Shown here: piece after piece, positions 1 through 9,027 of the stretch
Numbering within the stretch: position 1 is the first letter of the stretch
Layout: each line of letters starts with the position of its first letter
NCBI GenBank assembly: GCA_963810815.1
Contig: CAWEPB010000008.1
Coordinates: forward strand, 186,001 to 250,000
Source of the DNA: CAVQWT01 sp963810815
GTDB taxonomy: Bacteria; Pseudomonadota; Gammaproteobacteria; Burkholderiales; Casimicrobiaceae
Length of the DNA stretch: 64,000 nt
Reading direction: 5' to 3'
Notes under the pieces: model-generated
Told to the model about the DNA's origin: nothing
The model's input: the letters and a program-made list of their open reading frames with translations, nothing else
The model's database searches: none
Program-made: the position numbers and the translations under genes

Positions 1-36
1 CCCGTCCCGAACGGGGAACCCCGCGCCCCGCACCGG

Positions 37-1542
37 CTACCCGACCATCGCCGCAGCCGCGTCGGCCGGATCGTCCTCGCCGCGCAGCTCGTGGCGCTCG
101 GCAGCAAGCTGCGACAGGTAATCGGCGGTGACGTCGCCGGTGATGTAGCGGCCGTCGAAGCATGAGGCCTCGAACTCGGTGAGACGCGGATTCGCGGCGC
201 GCACCGCCCGCTTCAGCGCGTCGATGTCCTGGTACACCAGCAGGTCGGCGCCGATCTCGCGGGCGATGCCCGCCTCGTCCCGGCCCGTGGCCACCAGTTC
301 GCGCGGCGTGGGCATGTCGATGCCGTAGACATTCGGATAGCGGACCGGCGGGCTCGCCGATGCGAAGTACACCTTGCGCGCGCCCGCTTCCCTCGCCATC
401 TGCACGATCTCGCGCGACGTCGTGCCACGGACGATCGAATCGTCGACCAGAAGAACGACCTTGTCCTTGAACTCCATGCCGATGGGGTTGAGCTTCTGGC
501 GCACGCTCTTCTTGCGCATCGCCTGCCCCGGCATGATGAAGGTGCGGCCGACATAGCGGTTCTTGATGAACCCCTCGCGATACTTGAGGCCGAGGTTGTT
601 GGCGAGTTCGAGCGCCGACGGCCGGCTCGAATCGGGAATCGGTATCACGACGTCGATGTCGGCGGCCTCGGGCAGGGCGCGGATCTTGTGGGCGAGCTCG
701 CCGCCCAACCGCAGGCGCGCCTCGTAGACCGACGTGCCGTCGAGCACCGAATCCGGCCGCGCCAGGTAGACGTACTCGAAGATGCAGGGAACGAGCCGGG
801 GGTCGTCGGCGCACTGCCGCGAATGGAAGTTGCCGGCGAGGTCGACGTAGATCGCCTCGCCGGGCTCGAGGTCGCGCAGGAACCGGAACCCGAGCGCATC
901 CAGTGCGACCGACTCGCTCGCGACCAGGTACTCGTTGCCCCGCGGCGTCTCGGCGACGCCGACGCAGAGCGGGCGGATGCCGAACGGATCGCGGAACGCG
1001 AGCAGGCCGTATCCGGCGATCATCGCGACGATCGCGTACGCGCCGCGGCAGCGCCGGTGGACGCCGGCGACGGCGCGGAAGATCGCATCCGGATCCAGCC
1101 GGTGGTGCTGCGCCGAGCGTTCGAGTTCCAGCGCCAGCACGTTGAGCAGCACTTCGCTGTCGCTGTTGGTGTTGACGTGCCGAAAATCGAGCTGGAAGAG
1201 CTCGCGCTTCAGCGCCTCGCTGTTGGTGAGGTTGCCGTTGTGGCCGAGCGTGAGCCCGAACGGCGAATTGACGTAGAACGGCTGCGATTCGAGATCGGAG
1301 AACGCGGACCCCGCCGTCGGGTACCGGCAGTGCCCGATCCCCGAGGTCCCGAGCAGCTCGCGCATGTTGCGCGTGCGGAACACGTTCTGCACCATCCCGG
1401 GCGCCTTGTACATGTGGAACACGGGGCCGTCGGTGGTGACGATGCCCGCGGCGTCCTGGCCGCGGTGCTGCAGCAGGAGCAGCGCGTCGTAGAGCAGCTG
1501 ATTGACCGGCGCGTGCGCGACGACGCCTACGATTCCACACAT
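37..1542 (-). CDS. purF: Amidophosphoribosyltransferase (PurF)
   Basis: It catalyses the first committed step of purine synthesis: PRPP plus glutamine gives 5-phosphoribosylamine. The product is 501 residues, the normal length. The chosen ATG gives the N-terminus MCGIVG, so the nucleophilic Cys2 of the class II glutamine amidotransferase is exposed after Met removal; a purine-rich AGGAGAGG lies just upstream. An in-frame extension of 77 residues upstream is Arg-rich and is discarded. The C-terminal half carries the PRPP-binding signature VVLLVDDSIVRGTTSREI. It follows cvpA on the same strand, the usual cvpA–purF pairing in proteobacteria, and ends a long biosynthetic gene cluster. Confidence 0.97.
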   Translation of the reverse strand: MCGIVGVVAHAPVNQLLYDALLLLQHRGQDAAGIVTTDGPVFHMYKAPGMVQNVFRTRNMRELLGTSGIGHCRYPTAGSAFSDLESQPFYVNSPFGLTLGHNGNLTNSEALKRELFQLDFRHVNTNSDSEVLLNVLALELERSAQHHRLDPDAIFRAVAGVHRRCRGAYAIVAMIAGYGLLAFRDPFGIRPLCVGVAETPRGNEYLVASESVALDALGFRFLRDLEPGEAIYVDLAGNFHSRQCADDPRLVPCIFEYVYLARPDSVLDGTSVYEARLRLGGELAHKIRALPEAADIDVVIPIPDSSRPSALELANNLGLKYREGFIKNRYVGRTFIMPGQAMRKKSVRQKLNPIGMEFKDKVVLLVDDSIVRGTTSREIVQMAREAGARKVYFASASPPVRYPNVYGIDMPTPRELVATGRDEAGIAREIGADLLVYQDIDALKRAVRAANPRLTEFEASCFDGRYITGDVTADYLSQLAAERHELRGEDDPADAAAAMVG

Positions 1543-1582
1543 GGTGCCACCTCTCCTCGAGGACGCGCGGGTGCCGCGTCCT

Positions 1583-2110
1583 TCAGGCGCCGGACGGCTT
1601 GCCCGGTGCCGAAAAATCAAGCCGCCCGGCCCACGCCGGCGGCAGCCACGGCGAGATCGCCGCCGCGAGTCGTGCCAACGCCGGACCGGAGGCCGAATTC
1701 TGCCACCAATCGCGCTGGGCGAAGCTGGAGCTCCCGGCGACGAGCGCCAGCGCCGCCAGCAGCACGACGGCACGCACGACGCCGAACACCGCGCCCAGGA
1801 AGCGGTCGACGAACGACAGCCCCGCGGCCCTCACGACGCTGGCGAGCGGCCAGGCGATCAGCGCCCCGCAGATCATGGCGCCGACGAAGATCAGGGCAAA
1901 GGCGACGACGTGCGCCGCCAGCGCCGCAACGTCGGGCTCGAGGCCGAACGTCGGCAGGTGCATCGCCAGCGCGGGCGCGAAACCGACGCCCAGCGCCAGC
2001 CCGACGATCCACGCCACCAGTGCGATCAGCGTGCGTACGATCCCGCGCAGATACGCGAACAGCACCGAGAGCGAAACGATCGCGACGACGGCGACATCGA
2101 GCCAGGTCAT
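1583..2110 (-). CDS. cvpA: CvpA family inner-membrane protein
   Basis: This is a 175-residue membrane protein of the CvpA (colicin V production) family, whose exact biochemical role is not settled. Hydrophobic segments start right at the N-terminus (residues about 3–20, 24–47, 62–85 and 100–122), and the family-typical loop around FVDRFLGAVFGVVRA lies between the third and fourth. It sits 40 bases upstream of purF, the arrangement that gave the family its link to purine operons. Family membership is clear; function in this organism is inferred only. Confidence 0.9.
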   Translation of the reverse strand: MTWLDVAVVAIVSLSVLFAYLRGIVRTLIALVAWIVGLALGVGFAPALAMHLPTFGLEPDVAALAAHVVAFALIFVGAMICGALIAWPLASVVRAAGLSFVDRFLGAVFGVVRAVVLLAALALVAGSSSFAQRDWWQNSASGPALARLAAAISPWLPPAWAGRLDFSAPGKPSGA

Positions 2111-2161
2111 GGGTGGGAGGGCAACCGGCGCGCGCGCGGGAGGTGCGCGGTGGCCGCAGCG

Positions 2162-3159
2162 TCAGCGCGCCGGCGCGACGATGCCGTTGTGCCCTTCCGC
2201 CTTGAGCTTGTCCCGCGCGACGGTCGCCGCTTCGCGGGTGCCGTAGCCGCCGACGCGAACGCGCCACAGCGTTCCGCGCGTGGTTTCGACCGGTTCGACG
2301 TAGGCGGTGTAACCGGATTTCTTCAGGCGGTTGGCCAGCGAATTCGCCCCCTTGTCGTCGGCGAACGCGGCCAGCTGGACGACAAAACCCTCCGGCTTGG
2401 CAACCGGCGCGGGGGACTTCGCCGGCTCCGGCTTCGCGGCGGCCCGTTCCGGTTCGGACTTTGCCGCGACCTTCGCCGGCTCGGGGGCAGGCTCGCCTTC
2501 GCCCCGTCGGTCCTGGCCGCCGCGGCCTTCGGCGCTTCGGCTTTCGCGGTGTCCGCGTTCGCCGGGTCCGGCTTGGGGACTTCCGATTTCGCGGGCTCCG
2601 CCTTGGCCGCGACCGGCGGGACCGCAGGCGGCGCCGGCGAAGCGGGCTCGACGGCGGACTTGGCGGCAGCGGCGGGACGGCTCGACGGCGCCAGCACCCG
2701 CTGTTCGGCGTCGTTCAGCGATTTCCTGGGCGCCGTCGTGGCCGGTCCGCCCGGGGCGGGGCTCGCGGGAGTGGCGGTCGGCACCGGCGTGGGTGCCACG
2801 GCAACCTTGGCGTCGGCGGGGGCGGCGGACTTGGCGCCGTCGCCGGCGGGCGGCGGCGCCTTCGCCGGTTCGGGCCGGGCGTCGGCTTGCGGGTCGGCCT
2901 TGCCCGCCTCCGCCTTCGCGGACGGCAGCGGGTCCTTCGGCTTGGCGCCGGTCAGCTTGCTGACAAACCGCCCCTCATCGACCGGGGGTATCTGCACCGA
3001 CACTTCGTCGCCGAGCGGCCGCGGCTCCTTCTCCAGCAGCAGCGGCACGAGCACGGCCGCCGCCAGCGCCAGCACGACCGCGCCCACCAGACGGCGGCGC
3101 GCCTTGCGCTTCAGTTCGTCGACGGCGACGTCGTCGGGGAGGTTGGACCGGTCAGCCAT
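2162..3159 (-). CDS. dedD: SPOR-domain cell-division protein, DedD-like, with one frame break
   Basis: This encodes a short cytoplasmic tail, one membrane helix (about residues 24–42), a long Ala/Pro/Lys-rich linker and a C-terminal SPOR domain that would bind denuded septal peptidoglycan. The N-terminal frame begins MADRSNLPDDVAVDELKRK, but the SPOR part (GFVVQLAAFADDKG through to GIVAPAR) is read in another frame. The switch is near 2494: adding one G, turning GCGAG into GCGGAG, restores a continuous 332-residue protein. The start overlaps the end of folC by 8 bases, as in the folC–dedD–cvpA–purF order of other proteobacteria. A sequencing error is more likely than true inactivation. Confidence 0.82.
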
Positions 3160-4456
3160 GGCGTGGATGCGTCGGCGTGCCCGCTCGCGTGGCGGCGAGC
3201 ACCGCGCCGACGGTGAGGAACGAGCCGAAGACCAGAATTCTATCAGCTTCCCCCGCGCCGTCCCGCGCCGCCGCGTAGGCGGCGCCGACGTCGTCGAAGG
3301 CGAGGATCGCCGTCGCGGCCACGCCCGCCGCGACGAGCACCGCCCGCACCGCGTCGGCGCTGGCGCCCCGGGGCCCCGGCAGCGTCGCCACGTACCAGCG
3401 GTCGATGCGATCCTTGACCGCGTCGACCATCCCGGCGACGTCCTTGTCGGCGAGGACGCCGAACACCGCGCGCGTTTCGGCGTGGAAGCCCATCGACGCC
3501 AGCGACTGCGCGAGCGTGCGCGCGGCCTGCGGGTTGTGGGCGACGTCGAGGACCACGACAGGTCGACCCGGCAGCACCTGGAACCGTCCCGGCAACTCGA
3601 CGCCGACGAGGCCGTCGCGAATGGCGCCGGCGGACAGCGGCAGGCGATCCCGCAGCGTGTCCAGCGCGGTCAGCGCCGTGGCGGCGTTGGCGAGCTGGAT
3701 GGCGCCGCGCAGCGCCGGAGGCGGCAGGCCGAAACGGGATCCGCCCGGGCCCCGGTATTGCCATTGCCTGCCCTCGTCCAGGTAGCCGTAGTCGCGCCCG
3801 ATCGTGAGCAGCGGCGCGCCGACCGCGCGGGCATGGTCGACCAGCGACGCCGGCGGATCGGACTCGCCGCAGACCGCCGGTCGGCCGGGACGGAAGATGC
3901 CGGCCTTTTCGCGGCCGATGTCCTCCCGCGTCGGGCCGAGATAGTCCATGTGGTCGAGGTCGATGCTGGTCACCACGGCGACGTCGGCGTCGACGGCATT
4001 GACGGCGTCGAGGCGGCCGCCGAGGCCGACCTCGAGCACCAGCGCATCCGGTGCCGCGCGCGCGAACAGCCACAGTGCGGCCAGCGTGCCGAATTCGAAG
4101 TAGGTGAGCGGGACCGGTTCGCCGCGGGTGCGCGCGGCCTCGACCGCGGCGAACGCACCCAGCAGTTCCGCGTCGCCGACCTCGTGGCCATCGATGCGGA
4201 TCCGCTCGTGGTAGCGGACCAGGTGGGGCGACTGGTACAGGCCGGTCCGGTAGCCGCCCGCGCGCAGCATCGCCTCGGCGAGCGACGAGGTCGAGCCCTT
4301 GCCGTTGGTGCCGGTGACGGTGACGATCGGGCACGCGAGGACCACGCCGAGGCGGTCGCGCACCGCGCAGACCCGATCGAGGCCCAGCGCGATCGCCTTC
4401 GGGTGCAGCGTCTCGAGGTAGGCGAGCCAGCCGGCCGTCGTGGTCGGCGCGGTCAT
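3152..4456 (-). CDS. folC: Bifunctional folylpolyglutamate/dihydrofolate synthase
   Basis: It adds glutamate to dihydropteroate and tetrahydrofolate in the cytoplasm. The 434-residue product has the Mur-ligase-like P-loop TVTGTNGKGST, a central LEVGLGGRLDAVNAVDADV segment and the DVAHNPQAA motif of the C-terminal domain. The start MTAPTTTAGWLAYLETLHP agrees with the conserved opening helix; an open extension upstream runs antisense-like through accD and is discarded. It lies 44 bases after accD and its 3' end overlaps dedD, which suggests one transcript with translational coupling. Confidence 0.95.
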   Translation of the reverse strand: MTAPTTTAGWLAYLETLHPKAIALGLDRVCAVRDRLGVVLACPIVTVTGTNGKGSTSSLAEAMLRAGGYRTGLYQSPHLVRYHERIRIDGHEVGDAELLGAFAAVEAARTRGEPVPLTYFEFGTLAALWLFARAAPDALVLEVGLGGRLDAVNAVDADVAVVTSIDLDHMDYLGPTREDIGREKAGIFRPGRPAVCGESDPPASLVDHARAVGAPLLTIGRDYGYLDEGRQWQYRGPGGSRFGLPPPALRGAIQLANAATALTALDTLRDRLPLSAGAIRDGLVGVELPGRFQVLPGRPVVVLDVAHNPQAARTLAQSLASMGFHAETRAVFGVLADKDVAGMVDAVKDRIDRWYVATLPGPRGASADAVRAVLVAAGVAATAILAFDDVGAAYAAARDGAGEADRILVFGSFLTVGAVLAATRAGTPTHPRHG

Positions 4457-4500
4457 CGGGGCCGGTGGGGGGCCGGGTAGCGCAGGGCGAGGCGCGCCGT

Positions 4501-5370
4501 TCAGGCGACGGGTGCCGGCTGCCGGGTGAGCAGCGAGAGGATCTGCGCCAGCTCGTCGCGCAACTGGCGGCGATCGACGATCATGTCGAGCGCACCCTTC
4601 TCGAGCAGGAACTCCGCGCGCTGGAAGCCGTCGGGCAGCTTCTCGCGCACCGTCTGCTCGATCACGCGCGGGCCGGCGAATCCGATCAGCGCTCCGGGCT
4701 CGGCGATGACCACGTCGGCGACGAACGCGAACGAGGCGGAGACGCCGCCCATCGTCGGGTCGGTCAGCACGGAGATGAACGGCAGCCGGGCCTTGTTCAG
4801 CTCCTGCAGCACCGCGGTCGTCTTGGCCATCTGGAACAGCGAGTTCACGCCTTCCTGCATCCGCGCGCCGCCGGACGCCGCGACGCTGACGAACGGGACG
4901 CGGTTGTCGTAGGCCACGCGGACGCCGCGCACGAAGCGTTCGCCGACGACCGAGCCCATCGAGCCGCCCATGAACTCGAACTCGAACGCGGCGACCACCA
5001 GCGGCACGCCCTTCACGCTGCCCTGCATGACGACGAGCGCGTCGGTTTCGCCGGTCTCCTCGAGCGCGGCGGCGAGCCGGTCCGGATACTTCTTCGTGTC
5101 CTTGAACTTGAGGCTGTCGATCGGCAGCACTTCGGAGCCGATCTCGAACCGGCCCTCGGCATCCAGCAGCTGGTCGATGCGTTCGCGCGCGGGCACCCGC
5201 GTGTGGTGGCTGCACTTGGGGCAGACGCTGAGATTCTTCTCGAGATCGGTGCGGTACAGCACCGCCTCGCACGACGGGCACTTGACCCACAATCCTTCGG
5301 GCACCGCCTGCTTGCGGCCGCCCGGCGTGCTCTTGATGCGCGGAGGCAGGATCTTCTGCAGCCAGCTCAT
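4501..5370 (-). CDS. accD: Acetyl-CoA carboxylase carboxyltransferase subunit beta
   Basis: This subunit moves the carboxyl group from biotin to acetyl-CoA in the first step of fatty-acid synthesis. The protein is 289 residues. The N-terminal four-cysteine zinc ribbon is visible as CPSCEAVLYRTDL followed by CPKCSHH, and the crotonase-like core includes GGSMGSVVGERFVRG and ASGGARMQEG. The start MSWLQKILPPRIKS is the family-typical N-terminus. It lies between trpA and folC, the classic proteobacterial trpA–accD–folC order. Confidence 0.96.
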   Translation of the reverse strand: MSWLQKILPPRIKSTPGGRKQAVPEGLWVKCPSCEAVLYRTDLEKNLSVCPKCSHHTRVPARERIDQLLDAEGRFEIGSEVLPIDSLKFKDTKKYPDRLAAALEETGETDALVVMQGSVKGVPLVVAAFEFEFMGGSMGSVVGERFVRGVRVAYDNRVPFVSVAASGGARMQEGVNSLFQMAKTTAVLQELNKARLPFISVLTDPTMGGVSASFAFVADVVIAEPGALIGFAGPRVIEQTVREKLPDGFQRAEFLLEKGALDMIVDRRQLRDELAQILSLLTRQPAPVA

Positions 5371-5449
5371 CGTCGTCCCCCTGATCGCATCCCGCGGTGC
5401 ACCGCGCGCGGGACTCCCGCCGCAGCTTGCCGCCCGGCGCGGCCGGCCG

Positions 5450-6269
5450 TCAAGCGGCCGCCTCGGCGCTGCCGTCGAGCGCTGCGCGAATGCCCGCCAG
5501 CCAGGTGCCCGCGCGCGCCGCCGCGCCCTCGGGCGGGCCGTTCTCGATTTCCTGGATGATGCGGCTGCCGATGACGACCGCGTCGGCGTGCTCGGCGATC
5601 GCCCGCGCGGTCCCGGCGTCGCGAATGCCGAAGCCGACGCCGACCGGCAGCGAGATGTGCCGGCGGATCGCGGCCAGCTTGCGCGCGACCTCCTCGATGT
5701 CGACATGACCGGCGCCGGTGACGCCCTTCAGCGACACGTAGTAGACGTAGCCGCGCGCGACCTTGCCCACCGCGGCGATGCGTTCGTCGGGCGTCGTGGG
5801 CGACAGCAGGAAGATCGGCGCGAGTCCGCGCTCGCCGAGCAGCGCGGCGAACCCCTCCGCCTCCTCCGGCGGATAGTCGACGACCAGCACGCCGTCGACT
5901 CCCGCGTCGCGGGCCCGGTCGGCGAACGTCGCCTGGCCCATCGCCTCGATCGGGTTGGCGTAGCCCATCAGCACCACCGGCGTCACGTCGTCGGTGCCGC
6001 GCAGCTCGCGGACCATGGCGAGGACGCGCCCGAGGCTGGTGCCCTGCGCCAGCGCCCGCTCCGAAGCGCGCTGGATCACCGGGCCGTCGGCCATCGGGAT
6101 CGGAAAACGGGACGCCGAACTCGATGATGTCCGCACCGGCCGCGACCAGCGCGCGCACGATCGGCAGCGTGGCGGCCGGGCTCGGGTCGCCGGCGGTCAC
6201 GTAGGGGATCAGCGCGGTGCGGCCGGCAGCCTTCAGCGCCGCGAAGCAGGTGTCGATGCGGTTCGTCAT
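5450..6269 (-). CDS. trpA: Tryptophan synthase alpha subunit, with one frame break
   Basis: It cleaves indole-3-glycerol phosphate to indole and glyceraldehyde 3-phosphate and channels indole to TrpB. The N-terminal part (MTNRIDTCFAALKAAGRTA … IIEFGVPFSDP) and the remainder (MADGPVIQRASERAL … SRIIQEIEN) are in different frames. The break is near 6100: GATCCCGATGG holds one extra C relative to GATCCGATGG, and removing it gives a continuous 272-residue protein of normal length. The break falls just after the active-site loop FSDP, so a real frameshift would abolish activity. Because trpB and trpF beside it are intact, a consensus error is the better explanation. The ATG overlaps the trpB stop by 4 bases. 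Confidence 0.88.
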
Positions 6270-7522
6270 CCGGGGGGGCCGCGCGACGCCGGATCGCACT
6301 CGGGCCGGCAGTAGAACTTCAGTCCGGAACGCTCGGCGACGGTGTTCATGTCCTTGTCGCCGCGACCCGAGAGGTTGACCAGCAGGATCCGGTCGCGCGC
6401 CAGCGTCGGCGCGAGCTTCGCCGCGTACGCGAGCGCGTGCGAGCTCTCGAGCGCCGGGATGATGCCCTCGGTGCGGCACAGCGTGTGGAACGCCGCGAGC
6501 GCCTCGTCGTCGGTGATCGACACGTACTGCGCGCGCCCGCTGTCCTTCAGCCACGCGTGCTCGGGGCCGACGCCGGGGTAGTCGAGGCCGGCCGACACCG
6601 AATGCGTCTCGATGATCTGCCCGTTCTCGTCCTGCAGCAGGTACGTGCGGTTGCCGTGCAGCACGCCGGGGCGCCCCGCGGTGAGCGACGCCGAATGCCG
6701 GCCGGTGGCGATGCCCTCGCCCGCCGCCTCGACGCCGATCAGCTGCACGTCCTCGTACGGAATGTACGGATGGAAGATGCCCATCGCGTTCGAGCCGCCG
6801 CCGACGCAGGCGATCACGGCGTCGGGCTGGCGGCCGGCGTCGCGCGGCATCTGCTCGATGCACTCGCGGCCGATCACGCTCTGGAAGTCGCGCACCATCA
6901 TCGGGTAAGGGTGCGGCCCGGCGACGGTGCCGATGATGTAGAAGGTCGTCTCGACGTTGGTGACCCAGTCGCGCATCGCCTCGTTCAGCGCGTCCTTGAG
7001 CGTCCTGCTGCCGGACTCGACCGGAACGACGGTGGCGCCGAGCAGCTTCATCCGGAACACGTTCTGCGCCTGGCGCTTCACGTCCTCCGAGCCCATGTAG
7101 ACCACGCACTCCATGCCGTAGCGCGCGGCGACGGTCGCGGTCGCGACCCCGTGCTGGCCGGCGCCGGTCTCGGCGATCACGCGCCGCTTGCCCAGGCGTC
7201 GCGCGAGCAGCGCCTGGCCGATGCAGTTGTTGATCTTGTGGGCGCCGGTGTGATTGAGATCCTCGCGCTTCAGCCAGATCTGCGCGCCGCCCAGCGCTTC
7301 GCTCCAGCGCCGCGCGTGATACACGGGCGACGGCCGCCCGACGTAGTGGGCGAGCTCGTCCTCGAACTCCGCGACGAACGCAGGATCGTGCTGGTAGCGC
7401 GCGTACTGCTCCCGGAGTTCGTCGAGCGCCCGGATCAGCGTTTCGGCGACGAACACCCCCCCGTACGGCCCGAAATGGCCGTGCTCGTCGGGCAGGTTGT
7501 AGGGCAGATCAGCCATCCGCAT
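6266..7522 (-). CDS. trpB: Tryptophan synthase beta subunit
   Basis: This is a PLP enzyme that condenses indole with serine to give tryptophan. The product is 418 residues. The PLP lysine sits in NHTGAHKINNC and the phosphate-binding glycine loop is GGGSNAMG. Two start codons are possible, MRMADLP or MADLP two codons later; the difference is trivial. Its start overlaps the trpF 3' end by 14 bases and its stop overlaps trpA by 4 bases, so trpFBA look translationally coupled. There is no trp leader peptide because the genes follow truA directly. Confidence 0.97.
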   Translation of the reverse strand: MRMADLPYNLPDEHGHFGPYGGVFVAETLIRALDELREQYARYQHDPAFVAEFEDELAHYVGRPSPVYHARRWSEALGGAQIWLKREDLNHTGAHKINNCIGQALLARRLGKRRVIAETGAGQHGVATATVAARYGMECVVYMGSEDVKRQAQNVFRMKLLGATVVPVESGSRTLKDALNEAMRDWVTNVETTFYIIGTVAGPHPYPMMVRDFQSVIGRECIEQMPRDAGRQPDAVIACVGGGSNAMGIFHPYIPYEDVQLIGVEAAGEGIATGRHSASLTAGRPGVLHGNRTYLLQDENGQIIETHSVSAGLDYPGVGPEHAWLKDSGRAQYVSITDDEALAAFHTLCRTEGIIPALESSHALAYAAKLAPTLARDRILLVNLSGRGDKDMNTVAERSGLKFYCRPECDPASRGPPG

Positions 7523-8189
7523 GACGCACTTCCTCGATGAACGCGGCGATCTTCGCCGGATCCTTGACGCCCTTCTCGGGCTTGCCGTCGGCGCCGGTCA
7601 CCTCGACACCGCTGGAAACGTCGACCGCCCAGGGCGAGAGCCGGCGCACCGCGGCACCGACGTTGGCCGGCGTCAATCCGCCCGACAGCACCAGCGGCCG
7701 CGGCAACACCCCCGGCAACCGGGACCAGTCGAACGTGCGTCCGGTCCCACCGGGCATGCCGCCCTCGGGGGGGGCATCGAACAACAGCCCCGCCGCATCC
7801 CCGTAGCGGACCGCGTATTCTAGCAAAGCGGCCTCGTCCGCCCCGTTCGCCACCGGGATCGCCTTGAGATAGGGCCGCCCGAACGCACGGCACAGCTCCG
7901 GCGGCTCGGCGCCATGGAACTGCAGCAGGTCGAGCGGCACGGCGGCAAGCGCGGCGCGCACCTCGTCCGGTGCCGGATCGACGAACAATCCGACCACCGT
8001 GACGAACGGGGGCAGCGCCTGCGCGATCGCGCGCGCCGCCGCGAGATCGACGACGCGCGGCGTCCCCCGCCAGAACACGAGTCCGATCGCGTCGGCCCCG
8101 GCCCGCGCCGCGGCAATGCCGTGCTCGACCCGGGTGATGCCGCAGATCTTGACGCGCGTGCGGCGGAGGTCGGTCGGGGTTCGCTTCAT
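7509..8189 (-). CDS. trpF: Phosphoribosylanthranilate isomerase
   Basis: It converts phosphoribosylanthranilate to the carboxyphenylamino-deoxyribulose phosphate in tryptophan synthesis. The protein is a 226-residue TIM barrel. The catalytic cysteine is in the opening strand motif VKICGITR, and the phosphate-binding loops LSGGLTPANV and VDVSSGVEV are present. The start codon overlaps the truA stop by 4 bases (ATGA). The truA–trpF–trpB–trpA order is typical of betaproteobacteria. Confidence 0.96.
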   Translation of the reverse strand: MKRTPTDLRRTRVKICGITRVEHGIAAARAGADAIGLVFWRGTPRVVDLAAARAIAQALPPFVTVVGLFVDPAPDEVRAALAAVPLDLLQFHGAEPPELCRAFGRPYLKAIPVANGADEAALLEYAVRYGDAAGLLFDAPPEGGMPGGTGRTFDWSRLPGVLPRPLVLSGGLTPANVGAAVRRLSPWAVDVSSGVEVTGADGKPEKGVKDPAKIAAFIEEVRHADG

Positions 8190-8971
8190 CCGGCACTGAC
8201 CGTGATCGGCCGCCGGGTGGGCGGCAGGCCGAACCGCGCGTCGTAGTCGGCGCCGCAGAAGTGGAGGCCGTCCGGCATGAACGTCGGCGCCGCGCGACTG
8301 CGGTCGCGACCGGCGAGCAGTTCGCCGATCCACGCCGCCGGTTCCCGCCCGGAACCGACGAAGACGAGTGCGCCGACGAGATTGCGGATCATGTGGTGAA
8401 GGAAGGCATCGGCCGAAAAATCGAAGCGCAGGATCTCGCCGTCGGCGCACACCGACGCGCACGCCAGCGTCTTCACCGGCGACTTCGCCTGGCACTCCGC
8501 CGCGCGGAACGCGGAAAAATCGTGGGTGCCGACGACCGGCGCCAGCGCGGCGTTCATCCGGTCCGCGTCGAGCGGACGATGGTACCAGCCGACGCGCCCG
8601 GCGTTGAGGGCCGGACGCACCGGCCGGTTCACCAGGACGTAGGTGTAATGCCGCTGCACGGCAGCGAAGCGGGCGTGGAAATCGTCGCCGACGGGCCGCG
8701 CCCACAGCACGGCGACCGCCGCCGGCAGGTGCGAGTTGACGCCGCGCACCCAGGCGGTATCCGGTCGGGCGGCGTCGGTGTCGAAATGGACGATCTGCGA
8801 CGTGGCGTGGACCCCCGCATCGGTGCGGCCCGCCGCCACCGTGCGCACGGCGGCGCCCGCGATCGCGGCGAGCGCGCGCTCCAGCGCGTCCTGGACCCCG
8901 CGGCCATCGGCCTGCGACTGCCAGCCGGTGAAGCCGCGACCGTCGTATTCGAGGCCGAGTGCGATGCGCAT
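8186..8971 (-). CDS. truA: tRNA pseudouridine(38-40) synthase
   Basis: It makes pseudouridine at positions 38–40 of the tRNA anticodon arm. The 261-residue product begins MRIALGLEYDGRGFTGWQ, the conserved TruA opening, and holds the catalytic aspartate in AAGRTDAGVHA. FLHHMIRNLVGAL matches the conserved C-terminal half. No Shine–Dalgarno sequence is visible: the 20 or so bases before the ATG are the 3' arm and T-rich tail of a 13-bp hairpin after fimV. It is the first gene of a truA–trpFBA string. Confidence 0.95.
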   Translation of the reverse strand: MRIALGLEYDGRGFTGWQSQADGRGVQDALERALAAIAGAAVRTVAAGRTDAGVHATSQIVHFDTDAARPDTAWVRGVNSHLPAAVAVLWARPVGDDFHARFAAVQRHYTYVLVNRPVRPALNAGRVGWYHRPLDADRMNAALAPVVGTHDFSAFRAAECQAKSPVKTLACASVCADGEILRFDFSADAFLHHMIRNLVGALVFVGSGREPAAWIGELLAGRDRSRAAPTFMPDGLHFCGADYDARFGLPPTRRPITVSAG

Positions 8972-9008
8972 GAAAGGCAACGGGCGGCGGAGTCGCTCCG
9001 CCGCCCGT
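8972..9008 (-). terminator. Hairpin between fimV and truA, probable terminator or attenuator
   Basis: A perfect 13-bp stem (arms 8980–8992 and 8996–9008) with a 3-base loop lies 19 bases after the fimV stop. On the minus strand it is followed by TTGCCTTTC, which runs straight into the truA ATG. The shape is that of an intrinsic terminator, but the short T run may make it leaky, so it could tune truA–trp read-through. Confidence 0.7.
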
Positions 9009-9027
9009 CCGTGATGAGACCGTTCGG

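Noticed and set aside
2480..2510. Programmed -1 frameshift in dedD
   Set aside because: No slippery heptamer is seen, and the SPOR family does not use frameshifting; a one-base error explains it better. The same reasoning applies to trpA near 6100.
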